Assembly (NCBI GenBank): GCA_934121885.1
Contig: CAKOVH010000005.1
Span: 21,506 to 85,505, forward strand
Length of the DNA stretch: 64,000 nucleotides
Origin: an uncultured Clostridia bacterium
GTDB taxonomy: Bacteria > Bacillota > Clostridia > TANB77 > CAG-508
Reading direction: 5' to 3'
The position numbers were made by a program, and so were the translations under genes. Below are positions 48,901-57,406 of the stretch, one piece after another; the first letter of the stretch is position 1, and every line of letters begins with the position of its first letter. The notes beneath the pieces were generated by a model that saw only the letters and a list, made by a program, of their open reading frames with translations, had not been told where the DNA came from and did no database searches.

Positions 48901-50079
48901 TTATTTTAAAGCTTGCTCTAAATCAGCAATTATATCATCTGGATCTTCTATTCCAACAGATAATCTTAAAAGTTTTTCATTTATTCCTAGTCTTTCTCTT
49001 ACCTCTTGTGGTACTTCATGATGTGTTACAATCATTGGATATGTTATTAAACTTTCAACCCCACCTAAACTTCCTGCAAATAATATCATATCTACTTTGT
49101 CTATTACTTTTTTAGCTGTTTCTTCACTATCTACTTCAAATGAAAGCATTCCTCCAAAACCTGTTGTTTGTTTTTTAGTTACTGCATAATTTGGATGATC
49201 TTCAAAACCTACATAATACACTTTTTTTACTTTTGGATGATTTCTTAACCATTTAGCAACTTTCATAGTATTTTCATTATGTCTTTGCATTCTAATTTCT
49301 AATGTTTTTATTCCTCTTAAAGTTAGCCAAGCATTAAGTGGAGCTAAGCATGCTCCTTGATATTTTAAAAAGTTTCTCATTGCTTGTCCAATCTTTTCAT
49401 CTTTTACAACAACAAATCCTGCCATTGTATCATTGTGACCTTCTAAATATTTAGTTCCACTGTGAACTACAATATCAGCTCCTAGTGTTAAAGGTTTTTG
49501 ATAATATGGTGTAAGTAATGTATTATCAACTGCAACTATAATATTTTTCTCTTTTGCTATTTTGCAAATTTCTGCAATATCTGCAACTTTCATCATTGGA
49601 TTTGTTGGTGATTCTATAAATACCATCTTGGTATTTGGTTTTATATTTTTCTTAAATAATTCAATATCACTTAAATCAACAAAACTTGTTTCTATTTTAT
49701 TGTCTATAAGTACTGTTTGTGCAATTTCATATGTTCCACCATAAATATCATCTGATAAAATTAAATGATCTTCTGGTTTTAATATTGAGAACGCACACAT
49801 AACTGCTGCCATTCCACTACTTAATGCAAAACCTTCTGTTCCTTCCTCTAAAATTGCCATTGTTCTTTCTAATTCTTCAATGGTTGGATTTTGACATCTT
49901 GTATAGTCAAATCCTAATGAATCTCCTAATCCTCTAAACTTAAATGTTGCTGTTTGAAATATTGGAAAACTAACAGATCCTGTAATAGGTTCTCCTCCAA
50001 GTGCACCATGTACTACTTTTGATCCTACCTTCCAATTTTCTTTTTTGTCATAATCCTTATAATTACTAAAATTTTTCAT
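48901..50079 (-). CDS. Trans-sulfuration PLP enzyme (cystathionine synthase/lyase family)
   Basis: Motifs are YTRCQNPTIEELE, LSSGMAAVMCAFSIL, VDNTLLTPYYQKPL and HSGTKYLEGHNDTMAG, with the PLP lysine in SGTKY. GGMLSFEV and SLGGVESLITYP complete the family. Cystathionine gamma-synthase, beta- or gamma-lyase and methionine gamma-lyase cannot be told apart by eye. No S-box riboswitch is seen upstream. Confidence 0.85.
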   Translation of the reverse strand: MKNFSNYKDYDKKENWKVGSKVVHGALGGEPITGSVSFPIFQTATFKFRGLGDSLGFDYTRCQNPTIEELERTMAILEEGTEGFALSSGMAAVMCAFSILKPEDHLILSDDIYGGTYEIAQTVLIDNKIETSFVDLSDIELFKKNIKPNTKMVFIESPTNPMMKVADIAEICKIAKEKNIIVAVDNTLLTPYYQKPLTLGADIVVHSGTKYLEGHNDTMAGFVVVKDEKIGQAMRNFLKYQGACLAPLNAWLTLRGIKTLEIRMQRHNENTMKVAKWLRNHPKVKKVYYVGFEDHPNYAVTKKQTTGFGGMLSFEVDSEETAKKVIDKVDMILFAGSLGGVESLITYPMIVTHHEVPQEVRERLGINEKLLRLSVGIEDPDDIIADLEQALK

Positions 50080-50210
50080 GTTTATTACCTCAGTTTTTCT
50101 ATAATTTAATCAGTATACTCTTAATTAAGACGTATAAGCCTGCTCAATAAACATTTCGTTTTGTATTATATATCATTTTTTTACTTTCGTAAATATTTTA
50201 TACAATTTTT

Positions 50211-50885
50211 TTACAAAACATAGAAAATTATGCAAAAGAATTGTAGTATTGTTCCTGCTAAAATAAACAAATGAAATATCGAATGCATATATCTTTTCTT
50301 TCTTCCCAGTCCATAAAAAATTGTTCCTAATGTATATGCAATTCCTCCTAATACAAGTAAAACTGTTCCTTTAACGCCTAATAACATAGGCAATAAATTT
50401 GCTTTAACAATTATCGTCCACCCCATACCTAAATAACAAATCATTGAAAATACTTTATACTTTTTTAAATCTATAGAATTTAATACTATTCCTAAAATTG
50501 CTGTAGCCCATATTCCTCCAAATATAGACCAACCAATTACTGCATCATACTCTCTAAATGTACATAGCGCAAATGGAGTATATGAACCTGCAATTAATAA
50601 AAAGATAGTACAGTGATCTAATACTTGCATTACTTTTTTTCCTTTGCATTTTGGACTTAGCCCATGATAAATACTAGACATTGTATATAATATAATTACA
50701 CTAGCTCCATATATAGTAGAACTAACAACAGCATAGGCATTTTTATGTATTGCAGAAACTATAATACACAAAACTGTTATTACTATTCCTAATGCTCCTC
50801 CAACAATATGTGAAACCATATTAAATATTTCTTCTCCTTTGGTATATGTTGGTAACACTCTGTCTTTTAACTTTGTTCTTTTCAT
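50211..50885 (-). CDS. Hemolysin III/YqfA family (PAQR) membrane protein
   Basis: Seven hydrophobic segments. PAQR motifs include GEEIFNMVSHIVGGALG, SSIYHGL (first metal histidine), VLDHCTIFLLIAGSYTP and SIFHLFILAG. The ATG at 50885 follows GGAGG and is preferred over 50909. Function is unclear; related proteins are linked to membrane homeostasis. Confidence 0.88.
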   Translation of the reverse strand: MKRTKLKDRVLPTYTKGEEIFNMVSHIVGGALGIVITVLCIIVSAIHKNAYAVVSSTIYGASVIILYTMSSIYHGLSPKCKGKKVMQVLDHCTIFLLIAGSYTPFALCTFREYDAVIGWSIFGGIWATAILGIVLNSIDLKKYKVFSMICYLGMGWTIIVKANLLPMLLGVKGTVLLVLGGIAYTLGTIFYGLGRKKRYMHSIFHLFILAGTILQFFCIIFYVL

Positions 50886-50954
50886 TTTATCCTCCACTTT
50901 TTCAAACATAATTTACATTAAATTTTCATATAGTATAACACGAGGTGGCTGTAT

Positions 50955-51740
50955 ATGAAAGTATCTTTTTTATATTTAAAAAATCTAATTTTTAGATTTT
51001 CAAATTTTGTTATAATATTTACTTTATTTATATTGTATACCTACATTTTAAATTATTCTCTAAATACCCCTATTTCAAACAACATTGAATATTCTTCCTT
51101 TTCAAATCAAATAAAAAACATATATAATTCTGATGAAAAACTTGCTTTTTTAACATTTGATGACGGCCCTTCTAAAAATATAACTCCTAGGGTTTTGGAT
51201 ATATTAAAAGAAGAAGATGTAAAAGCTACTTTCTTTGTTGTTGGAAAACAAGTTCAAGAATATCCAGAAATTACCAAGCGAGCTTTTGAAGAAGGGCATT
51301 ATATTGCAAATCATGGATATTCTCATAATAACTTTAAACTATATTCTACCTCTCAAAGTTTTATAGATGAAATTACTAAAACTGATATTGCAATTGGTGA
51401 AGCAATTGGTCTTCCTGATTATTGTTCTCATTTATTTAGATTTCCAAATGGTTTTATGGCATCAATGTACAAAAAGCAGAAAAGAGAGGCTCTCCCCATC
51501 TTAGAAAAACTTAATTATGCTTATCTTGATTGGAACTGTTTAAATAATGATTCTATGAAAAAATTTTCTAGTATGCAGTTATTAAATAATCTAAAAAAAT
51601 CTGCTAAAGATAAATCTGTTTTAGTTATTCTTATGCATGATACAAGTGATGTGAGTAATAGTTCTCTTGTATTAAAAGACTCCATCTCATATTTAAAATC
51701 TCAAGGTTATACTTTTGATAACTTTTATCGTTTTATGTAA
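50955..51740 (+). CDS. Polysaccharide deacetylase (NodB domain)
   Basis: An N-terminal membrane anchor (residues 10-32) precedes a NodB domain. The catalytic base motif TFDDGPS, metal ligands in NHGYSHNNF, and a late LVILMHDT motif are present. It probably deacetylates cell-wall glycan or a spore cortex precursor outside the cell. Confidence 0.88.
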   Translation: MKVSFLYLKNLIFRFSNFVIIFTLFILYTYILNYSLNTPISNNIEYSSFSNQIKNIYNSDEKLAFLTFDDGPSKNITPRVLDILKEEDVKATFFVVGKQVQEYPEITKRAFEEGHYIANHGYSHNNFKLYSTSQSFIDEITKTDIAIGEAIGLPDYCSHLFRFPNGFMASMYKKQKREALPILEKLNYAYLDWNCLNNDSMKKFSSMQLLNNLKKSAKDKSVLVILMHDTSDVSNSSLVLKDSISYLKSQGYTFDNFYRFM

Positions 51741-51794
51741 TAAAATATTTGGCATGCTTAAAGCTAGCATAACCGGTTTAAATAAAAAAAGATA

Positions 51795-51820
51795 GGCACC
51801 CTATCATTCGATAGAGTGCC
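51795..51820 (-). terminator. Terminator after the second GC-rich gene
   Basis: GGCACxCTATC / GATAGxGTGCC stem with an ATTC loop; on the minus strand a T-run follows. It can also serve the deacetylase gene on the plus strand. Confidence 0.8.
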
Positions 51821-51825
51821 TTTTG

Positions 51826-52185
51826 TCAGCCTTTACATGCTCTTTCTCTGTAGATCTGTTTGTAAGCTTCTTCGCGTTTGTGTTTCCACTGTCTGTACAC
51901 AGCTTCTTCGTCGTCTGCCTTCTTGATGGTAATTTCGGTTCCATTCAACTTTGTGCAAATAACACATACTTTCTCGCCGATTTCCTCCGAGAAATTGGAA
52001 TTCTCATCCAGAAGGCCGTCTACCATCTTAAAGTAAGACATTACCGATAATGTAGCCGTTCCCTCAATGGTTACGATACCTGCCTTTACGGATGTAACTA
52101 CGATTTCCTCCTTATAAGGAGCAGCAAGTACATCAAACACTTTGCCCTTTTCCGTTTCTCTAAGAAATTTCACATTTGTTGCCAT
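51826..52185 (-). CDS. Second GC-rich orphan gene, function unknown
   Basis: A 119-residue soluble, charged protein that I do not recognise. The second half is helical and basic. Codons favour GC-ending forms, unlike its neighbours. It has its own promoter (52253-52281), AGGAGGG and a terminator. No CGG is in frame here. It shares composition and cassette layout with 28156-28446, but not obvious sequence. Confidence 0.68.
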   Translation of the reverse strand: MATNVKFLRETEKGKVFDVLAAPYKEEIVVTSVKAGIVTIEGTATLSVMSYFKMVDGLLDENSNFSEEIGEKVCVICTKLNGTEITIKKADDEEAVYRQWKHKREEAYKQIYRERACKG

Positions 52186-52252
52186 AACAAAATCCCTCCT
52201 ATTGTATTTTTTCCTAAAGAATTAGCTGACCATTTATTTTAGTCATAATAAT

Positions 52253-52281
52253 ATTATATAACAATTTTATTCAGTTTTCAA
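52253..52281 (-). promoter_or_regulatory. Promoter of the second GC-rich gene
   Basis: TTGAAA (52281-52276) and TATAAT (52258-52253) on the minus strand, 17 bases apart. Confidence 0.7.
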
Positions 52282-52317
52282 GTTTTATGTTTACTTTTTG
52301 TAATTTTTTTTACTTTT

Positions 52318-53451
52318 CTATTTTTCTATATATCCAGATGTAGCCTTTGTATACATATCATCTGATATTGCTTTATATCTTTCACCTGAATAATCATCAG
52401 TAAATCCATTATATGCTTTATATATATCGCCTTTTTCTGTATCATATACTCTTTCATATCCTAATATAGCATCGCTTTGTTTTTGACTCATTATATCATA
52501 GCTTGCGCTTCTAGCTTCCCATGCAGACATTATACTATCTGTAATTTGATTACATATATTTCTAACGCTTTGGAAAGTTTTCATTACTGAGTCTTGTTGA
52601 CTTTGGTATTGACTTATAAATGTATTTGAAAATTCTAAAGATGCAACCATTTTATTTAATGTATCTTCCCAATCTATTAATTCATTTTTTGGTGTTGTAA
52701 CAAATATTGTATTGTATACATTTAAATAATATATATCTATTTGATTTCCTGAAGTGATATTTTCATAAACATAGTATGGACCTGGATCATATACATATGC
52801 TGTAAATAATCCCTCTCCCTCTTTTCCATTGCTATCCTTAAATGTTGCTCTTAATACATCTCCACCTAAAGCAGATGTTCCTAATTTTTGAACTACTGTA
52901 AAATCTGTTAAAGTTGGGAAAGTAAATGCAGATGTATTATTTAATGTTCCTAATTCGTTAAATATTTTGTAAAAACCTTCTGTTGTTTTATCTTCTATTA
53001 CAGCACATTTTGCAAATATGTTGTTAGGATAATATGTTTGTTGCCATTTTTTTGCTGCCTGAGATTTATTATATCCTTCTGTTTTCATGTTAAAGAACAT
53101 TTGATACATTGGATTTTCTGGATTATATACTTTTATTGTATAATGTATATAATCACCAAAAACATCAACTTTCCATCCTTCTGGTATATTTAATGAAAAT
53201 AATCCATTATCAAATTTAGTAAGTTTTATTTGTTTTGTTTCACTTTCTCTTATTTTTACTTCTTCTTTCATATCTTTATCATCCTTTTTTCCTATGCTCC
53301 AATTATTATTGTTATTTCCTTCAGTTGATACACCTGTTCCTGAAATTTGATTTTTTATAAAAAATACACCTCCTATAACTAATGGAATTAATATTGCCAT
53401 TCCTATTACAATACTTACAACTATTATAACTATTTTTGTGTTTTTATTCAT
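52318..53451 (-). CDS. Membrane-anchored extracellular protein
   Basis: One N-terminal membrane helix (IVIIVVSIVIGMAILIPLVIGGVFF), an Asn-rich spacer, then an extracellular part with a PsbP/DUF1795-like tone (FSLNIPEGWKVDVFGDY) and a Tyr/Ser/Gln-rich C-terminus. No LPXTG-like signal is seen. It begins three bases after the sortase gene, so the two are probably translated together. Confidence 0.65.
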   Translation of the reverse strand: MNKNTKIVIIVVSIVIGMAILIPLVIGGVFFIKNQISGTGVSTEGNNNNNWSIGKKDDKDMKEEVKIRESETKQIKLTKFDNGLFSLNIPEGWKVDVFGDYIHYTIKVYNPENPMYQMFFNMKTEGYNKSQAAKKWQQTYYPNNIFAKCAVIEDKTTEGFYKIFNELGTLNNTSAFTFPTLTDFTVVQKLGTSALGGDVLRATFKDSNGKEGEGLFTAYVYDPGPYYVYENITSGNQIDIYYLNVYNTIFVTTPKNELIDWEDTLNKMVASLEFSNTFISQYQSQQDSVMKTFQSVRNICNQITDSIMSAWEARSASYDIMSQKQSDAILGYERVYDTEKGDIYKAYNGFTDDYSGERYKAISDDMYTKATSGYIEK

Positions 53452-53453
53452 AT

Positions 53454-54215
53454 TTACTCCTCCTCTATTATTCTTTTGGCATGTAATACCACTCTATACA
53501 TATTGTTATTAGCACATGTTGATAAAGTTAAAATTGTATCATCTTTTGAAACATCCTCTTTAAAATCCTTAACACTCCTTTTCTTTATAGTATTTAAAAA
53601 TTTTTTATATTCATTATTACTACTAAAATTTTTTTTTATATAATAATCTTCTTTTTCTATTTGATATACTGAAAAAACTCTATATGTATAATTTTGCCCA
53701 TTTATATTAAATATAACATTTTGATTTTCTTCATTATTATACCATTTTGAACTTAGAATATTCTTTAAACTACCAAACATTGAGCCATCTCGTCTATTAT
53801 GTCCATACACAACTATGTTTTTATCTTTTCCATCAAATTTGTTTTTGTAATCTGCAAAAATCCATCCTGCAGAGTTTTCACTTTTGTCAAAACTATGAGT
53901 TAAATAATAGTCATTATTCTTGGTTTTTACAACTGGATATTCTATTTTTGTATTATTTACTTTTAACCAAGCTACTGTTTCGTTGTTTTGTTTTTTTAAA
54001 GCCTCAAAGTCTATAACATATTTATTATTTTCTTCTGGTTCATCATCTTTTATAATTACAGCTTCACTTACCTTTTCTATTATCTTGTTATTATTGTTAT
54101 TTTCTTTATACCATTTATATATTTTAATACCTGAAAATATTAAAATTCCAACTAATATTAAACAAACAATCCAAAATAATATCGTATTTTTCTTACTTTT
54201 TTGTTTTTTCCTCAA
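53454..54215 (-). CDS. srtB: Class B sortase
   Basis: A membrane transpeptidase anchoring surface proteins. It has an N-terminal anchor, NNTKIEYPVVKTKNNDYYL, the catalytic histidine in VVYGHNRRDGSMF, cysteine in LTLSTCANN and arginine in MYRVVLHAKR. These are the class B signatures. Its natural substrate may lie outside this window. Confidence 0.87.
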   Translation of the reverse strand: MRKKQKSKKNTILFWIVCLILVGILIFSGIKIYKWYKENNNNNKIIEKVSEAVIIKDDEPEENNKYVIDFEALKKQNNETVAWLKVNNTKIEYPVVKTKNNDYYLTHSFDKSENSAGWIFADYKNKFDGKDKNIVVYGHNRRDGSMFGSLKNILSSKWYNNEENQNVIFNINGQNYTYRVFSVYQIEKEDYYIKKNFSSNNEYKKFLNTIKKRSVKDFKEDVSKDDTILTLSTCANNNMYRVVLHAKRIIEEE

Positions 54216-54384
54216 TTTATTTTCCTCACTATACTTATATAACTTATCAATAATATAATATCATATTTATAGTTTAGCAAGTATTTTTTTACCAAATTTT
54301 CCGTGTTTTTTTGGTAATATTTTTTATATAATGATTGAAATGAAAATATCTATATGTTATATTTTTTTGAAAAAGGAGGGTATT

Positions 54385-54843
54385 ATGCATTTTTATAATA
54401 TAATAAATGAATTATCAAAAAATCAAAAAGTTTCATTATATGTTGATATGGATGGAGTTATTGCTTCATATGATGCTGGCAAAAAATTAGACTTTAAAAG
54501 CAAAAGACCACTAACAGAAAATATAAATAAATTAGAAAAGATTGCTCAATTATCAAATGTTGACTTATATATTTTATCTATTTGCAAAAAAAATTCTCAA
54601 ATAATAGATAAGAATAATTGGCTAGATAAGAATGCCTCTTTCTTCATCCCCAGTAATAGAATTATAATATCAAAGGAACAATTTCCGAATACTGACTCTT
54701 CAACTTTAAAAGTTAATTATCTCAAAAATTTAATCACAGATACTCAAATTGTCTTAATAGATGACGATAATGCAATTATAAAAGCCGTACTTTCATCTAT
54801 AAATAATATAATTGTTTTCCAAGATTCAGAATTAATTGATTGA
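54385..54843 (+). CDS. HAD-like phosphatase (5'-nucleotidase type)
   Basis: The start is at 54385, after AAGGAGG. The active-site motif is LYVDMDGVIASYD, and LIDDDNAIIKA carries the metal-binding aspartates. It resembles deoxyribonucleotide 5'-nucleotidases. It lies next to a nucleoside-kinase-like gene in the accessory island. Confidence 0.7.
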   Translation: MHFYNIINELSKNQKVSLYVDMDGVIASYDAGKKLDFKSKRPLTENINKLEKIAQLSNVDLYILSICKKNSQIIDKNNWLDKNASFFIPSNRIIISKEQFPNTDSSTLKVNYLKNLITDTQIVLIDDDNAIIKAVLSSINNIIVFQDSELID

Positions 54844-54853
54844 TATTTTACTA

Positions 54854-54882
54854 TTGACATATTAATATATCTGTATTAGTAT
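54854..54882 (+). promoter_or_regulatory. Promoter of the accessory kinase gene
   Basis: TTGACA (54854-54859) and TAGTAT (54877-54882), 17 bases apart. Confidence 0.6.
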
Positions 54883-54915
54883 TTGTGGTAACATCAATTT
54901 TAAGGAGGTACCAAT

Positions 54916-55506
54916 ATGAAACGGCCTTGTATAATTGAATTTTCTGGATTACCCAATTCAGGAAAGACAACACTTTTGCATAGGGTCAACTCGTTATGCG
55001 AAAGTGAACACATTAATGCTCTTTTTGTGCAAGAACCCGCTGAAATTCTTCCTTCTGAAATTCCTAAAGGCTCAATAGCCCAGAATTTATGGATTACACT
55101 TGAAACCCTTCAAAGAAATCTTGAGTCCATCTATCAAAATGATGCTGATTGCATTTTACTTGATAGAGGATTTTACAATCAACTTTTTTGGGCAACAATG
55201 TATTCTGAGAAGGACCTTCGGTATTCTGATTTTGTTATTCATTTTATGCATGAATTGGATGAAATGTATAATATAAAGCCAGATTATTTATACGTCGTGG
55301 ACGTTGATGTTACCGAGGCAATCAGGCGAAGAATGGCTAATGGTGGCAATGTTACATTTTCCAAAAAAGATTTCTTGATTAGCTATAAAGCAAAATTTCA
55401 AGAATTCTACGAGAAAATTAATCCAAAGTTTTACATTGACACCACGCATCTAACAAAAGATCAGGTAGCCTATTCTGTATTCGAACAAATTAAGAAAATA
55501 ATGTAA
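54916..55506 (+). CDS. Deoxynucleoside/thymidylate-kinase-like P-loop protein, foreign codon usage
   Basis: The P-loop is EFSGLPNSGKTTLLH, the DRGFYNQ motif suits dNK/dTMP kinases, and a lid with RRRMANGG follows. AAGGAGG precedes the ATG. Two CGG codons are in frame (54922 and 55219) and must be read as arginine for the protein to make sense. If CGG shifted frame, translation would stop at codon 6. Codon choice differs from the core genes, so recent transfer is likely. Confidence 0.7.
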   Translation: MKRPCIIEFSGLPNSGKTTLLHRVNSLCESEHINALFVQEPAEILPSEIPKGSIAQNLWITLETLQRNLESIYQNDADCILLDRGFYNQLFWATMYSEKDLRYSDFVIHFMHELDEMYNIKPDYLYVVDVDVTEAIRRRMANGGNVTFSKKDFLISYKAKFQEFYEKINPKFYIDTTHLTKDQVAYSVFEQIKKIM

Positions 55507-55556
55507 ACTAAGCATTTCAATCTGGTATTCATTAGAGGTTTGATTAAATTCTCTAA

Positions 55557-55597
55557 AAATGAGGTACACGTTTAACAAAACTTGTACCTCATTTTTT
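55557..55597 (+). terminator. Terminator after the kinase-like gene
   Basis: AAATGAGGTACA / TGTACCTCATTT stem followed by TTTT on the plus strand. Confidence 0.85.
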
Positions 55598-55747
55598 AAC
55601 TATTAGTAAACAATCGCATCATTTGAAATAAACTTTATGCAACAAAACTAAAAAAAATAAAAAGTCTACTGCATACCTATTGCATTAATTTTAAAAATAA
55701 AAGACTTTATAACTACTGATATTTCAATAATTATAAAGTTTTTTATT

Positions 55748-55758
55748 TGGTGCAGATG
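55748..55758 (+). repeat. att-like copy of the tRNA-Leu 3' end
   Basis: TGGTGCAGATG matches exactly the 3' end (including CCA) of the tRNA-Leu gene at 59061-59071. It bounds the side of the accessory island away from the tRNA gene. Confidence 0.6.
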
Positions 55759-55796
55759 ACCTTGTATAAATTTTCGTAAGAATAGGAGGGAATATT

Positions 55797-56035
55797 ATGA
55801 CTTTGTAAAAGCAACAAGAAAAAGAATAGATTAACTATGTAAAGTAAACAATATGAATATAAATAAACTAGCAATTGCTTCTGGAATTAATCTCTCAACC
55901 ATTAGAAGTATTTTCAAAATTATAAAAAAAGCTTCATCTTCTGATACAATTTATTATATATGTATTGGTTTTGGAATTTCTATAAAAGATTTTTATGATA
56001 GTAAATTATTTGATGATTTAGATGATAATGATTAA
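55797..56035 (+). pseudogene. Decayed Cro/CI-type regulator
   Basis: Reading from 55799 gives DFVKATRKRID, then TAA, then LCKVNNMNINKLAIASGINLSTIRSIF, an XRE helix-turn-helix. An in-frame TAA and a start codon out of frame show that it is broken. An ATG at 55853 could still give a short 60-residue product. It was probably the element's repressor. Confidence 0.7.
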
Positions 56036-56079
56036 AAAATAATGAAATTTTTTTTAAATAATGAATTTTTGAAAAACAT

Positions 56080-56108
56080 TTGACATATAATAAAAAATAT
56101 AGTATACT
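56080..56108 (+). promoter_or_regulatory. Promoter of the antisense antitoxin RNA
   Basis: TTGACA (56080-56085) and TATACT (56103-56108), 17 bases apart. Confidence 0.8.
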
Positions 56109-56114
56109 ATATTT

Positions 56115-56190
56115 AGCTTAAGCAAGAGAATAAATCAAAGAACTCAAATGTTCACAGAGATATGTTGACCGCATATCTCATTTTTTTTGC
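56115..56190 (+). ncRNA. Antitoxin RNA of an Fst/par-like type I locus
   Basis: A predicted RNA of about 75 bases from the promoter at 56080. Bases 56132-56155 match, apart from two single-base gaps, bases 56307-56332 on the same strand, so the RNA is complementary to the toxin's translation start. It ends in a GAGATATG/CATATCTC hairpin with T8. This is the DRa/DRb layout known from the enterococcal par locus. Confidence 0.78.
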
Positions 56191-56221
56191 AAAAATAAAG
56201 GCAGTTGACCAGACTGCCTTT
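56191..56221 (-). terminator. Terminator of the toxin mRNA
   Basis: AAAGGCAGT / ACTGCCTTT stem (56197-56221) followed by a T-run on the minus strand, adjoining the antitoxin terminator from the other side. Confidence 0.8.
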
Positions 56222-56233
56222 GATTAGTTTGTA

Positions 56234-56323
56234 CTAATCTTGAGAATTTTGGTTTTCATCATCTTTACTATTACTAAGTAATAATAAAACAATTAATCGC
56301 CAAATTAAATCAAATGAACTCAA
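56234..56323 (-). CDS. Fst-like type I toxin peptide (TTG start)
   Basis: A 29-residue peptide starting at TTG 56323, eight bases after a perfect AAAGGAGG. It has a short polar head (SSFDLIWR), one hydrophobic segment (LIVLLLL) and an acidic, Asn/Gln-rich tail. Its own promoter is on the minus strand (TTGAAA 56401-56396, TATAAT 56378-56373, 17-base spacer). The leader CCTTTTC can pair with GAAAGG and hide the ribosome site. Confidence 0.72.
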   Translation of the reverse strand: MSSFDLIWRLIVLLLLSNSKDDENQNSQD

Positions 56324-56372
56324 AATGTTCACCTCCTTTCACAAAGATTTCCCTTATGAAAAGGATTTTATT

Positions 56373-56401
56373 ATTATACTGAATTTATTGATAAATTTCA
56401 A
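56373..56401 (-). promoter_or_regulatory. Promoter of the toxin mRNA
   Basis: TTGAAA (56401-56396) and TATAAT (56378-56373) on the minus strand with 17 bases between. It converges on the antitoxin promoter. Confidence 0.75.
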
Positions 56402-56481
56402 CAAATTTTAAGTATTTTTAAAATATTCCTTATTGTCATTTTATGCATTTCTACAATGCACCAACCTTTTTCAAAAATTGA

Positions 56482-56727
56482 ATGACTTATACTAAAGAAA
56501 ATGGATTTAGACATATTAGATTACACGATTTAAGACATTCTTGTGCTACATTACTTTTAAGAAATGGTGTACCACCTCCAGAAATTCAAAAATTGCTAGG
56601 TCATTCAAATATTATTACTGCTCAAAGATATTCTCATTTGGATCAGAATAATAAGTCTATACCAGCAAATATGATTGAAACAAAATTTAATATGTCGTTT
56701 GTACCAAATGACAATAAAAATGTTTAA
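56482..56727 (+). pseudogene. C-terminal fragment of a tyrosine recombinase
   Basis: Contains LHDLRHSCATLLL (catalytic H-x-x-R), LGHSNIITAQRYSH with the next catalytic histidine and tyrosine. The N-terminal two thirds of the integrase are absent and TGA lies just upstream in frame. It is a remnant of the element integrated at tRNA-Leu. Confidence 0.82.
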
Positions 56728-57051
56728 TAAGCTATAAAATGAGCATTGCTCTAAGAACATAACAAGATAAATATTGATTAAACTGTATTTAATACTAAAA
56801 ATCTCCTTTCCAAAATTTTGAGTTTAATCTTAGAACTATGTTAGAACTTTTGATAGAATAACAGTCTAACTTACTATTGATATTAAATTTATATAAGCAA
56901 AAATCTTAGAAAAGATTTTTAAAGAAAAATTAATATAAAGAAGCAATTATTAGTAGATTAAAAGAAATATGCTTATCGGTTCAGATTTTTGATAATGATT
57001 ATAGATATAAAATTTAATAAAAATATTTACAAACTTTTGTTCATAAATGTA
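56728..57051. other. Intergenic, no gene recognised
   Basis: Very AT-rich sequence with many stops in all frames and no clear motif before the second toxin-antitoxin promoter. Confidence 0.5.
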
Positions 57052-57080
57052 TTGACTTTTATACAAATAATTTGTATAAT
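57052..57080 (+). promoter_or_regulatory. Promoter of the second toxin mRNA
   Basis: TTGACT (57052-57057) and TATAAT (57075-57080), 17 bases apart. Confidence 0.75.
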
Positions 57081-57151
57081 CTTAGAAGAAAATAAGGAAA
57101 AGCAGGGTGTGGTATCATCTCAATTCTTACAAAGAAAGCGAGGTGATGCAT

Positions 57152-57289
57152 ATGTTAGAAGCAGCATTATTGCAATTATTGATTTTATCATTAGTTACAA
57201 ATATAGCTCTTGCTATCATCTCTTTTGTTTTAATTATAGCTTTGGTTATAATTACATATAAAGAGAATCACATCTCTGCTAGCCATTAG
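57152..57289 (+). CDS. Hydrophobic type I toxin-like peptide
   Basis: A 45-residue peptide starting at ATG 57152 after GAGGTG. Nearly all of it is hydrophobic (two runs such as LLQLLILSLVTNIALAIIS), ending in a charged YKENH tail. It has its own promoter and an antisense promoter converges from the other side. This layout is typical of TxpA/Fst-type toxins. A GTG at 57107 would extend it but lacks a ribosome site. Confidence 0.65.
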   Translation: MLEAALLQLLILSLVTNIALAIISFVLIIALVIITYKENHISASH

Positions 57290-57349
57290 AGATGCGATTC
57301 TTAAATCTAATTTATAATGGTACCACACTTTGTGGCTCCTTGTTTTCTA
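57265..57349 (-). ncRNA. Antisense RNA to the second toxin mRNA
   Basis: The promoter is TTGACA (57383-57378) and TATAAT (57360-57355), 17 bases apart on the minus strand. The transcript would run into a shared stem (GAATCxCATCTCT / AGAGATGxGATTC, 57265-57300) that overlaps the toxin message's 3' end. Its 5' end forms a CCACA/TGTGG hairpin. Confidence 0.6.
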
Positions 57350-57354
57350 CATTT

Positions 57355-57383
57355 ATTATAGTATATAATCTTTGATATGTCAA
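57355..57383 (-). promoter_or_regulatory. Promoter of the second antitoxin RNA
   Basis: A perfect TTGACA and TATAAT pair on the minus strand with a 17-base spacer, just past the suhB-like gene's 3' end. Confidence 0.78.
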
Positions 57384-57406
57384 TTTTTATTGGCATTTTT
57401 TTAGTT

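Noticed and set aside
48901..50210. S-box (SAM) riboswitch before the trans-sulfuration gene
   Set aside because: The 130-base leader lacks the conserved S-box core and a clear terminator/antiterminator pair.
55748..55758. Treating the 11-base tRNA match as a proven att site
   Set aside because: The match is short; it is listed as att-like only because the integrase fragment and tRNA end support it.
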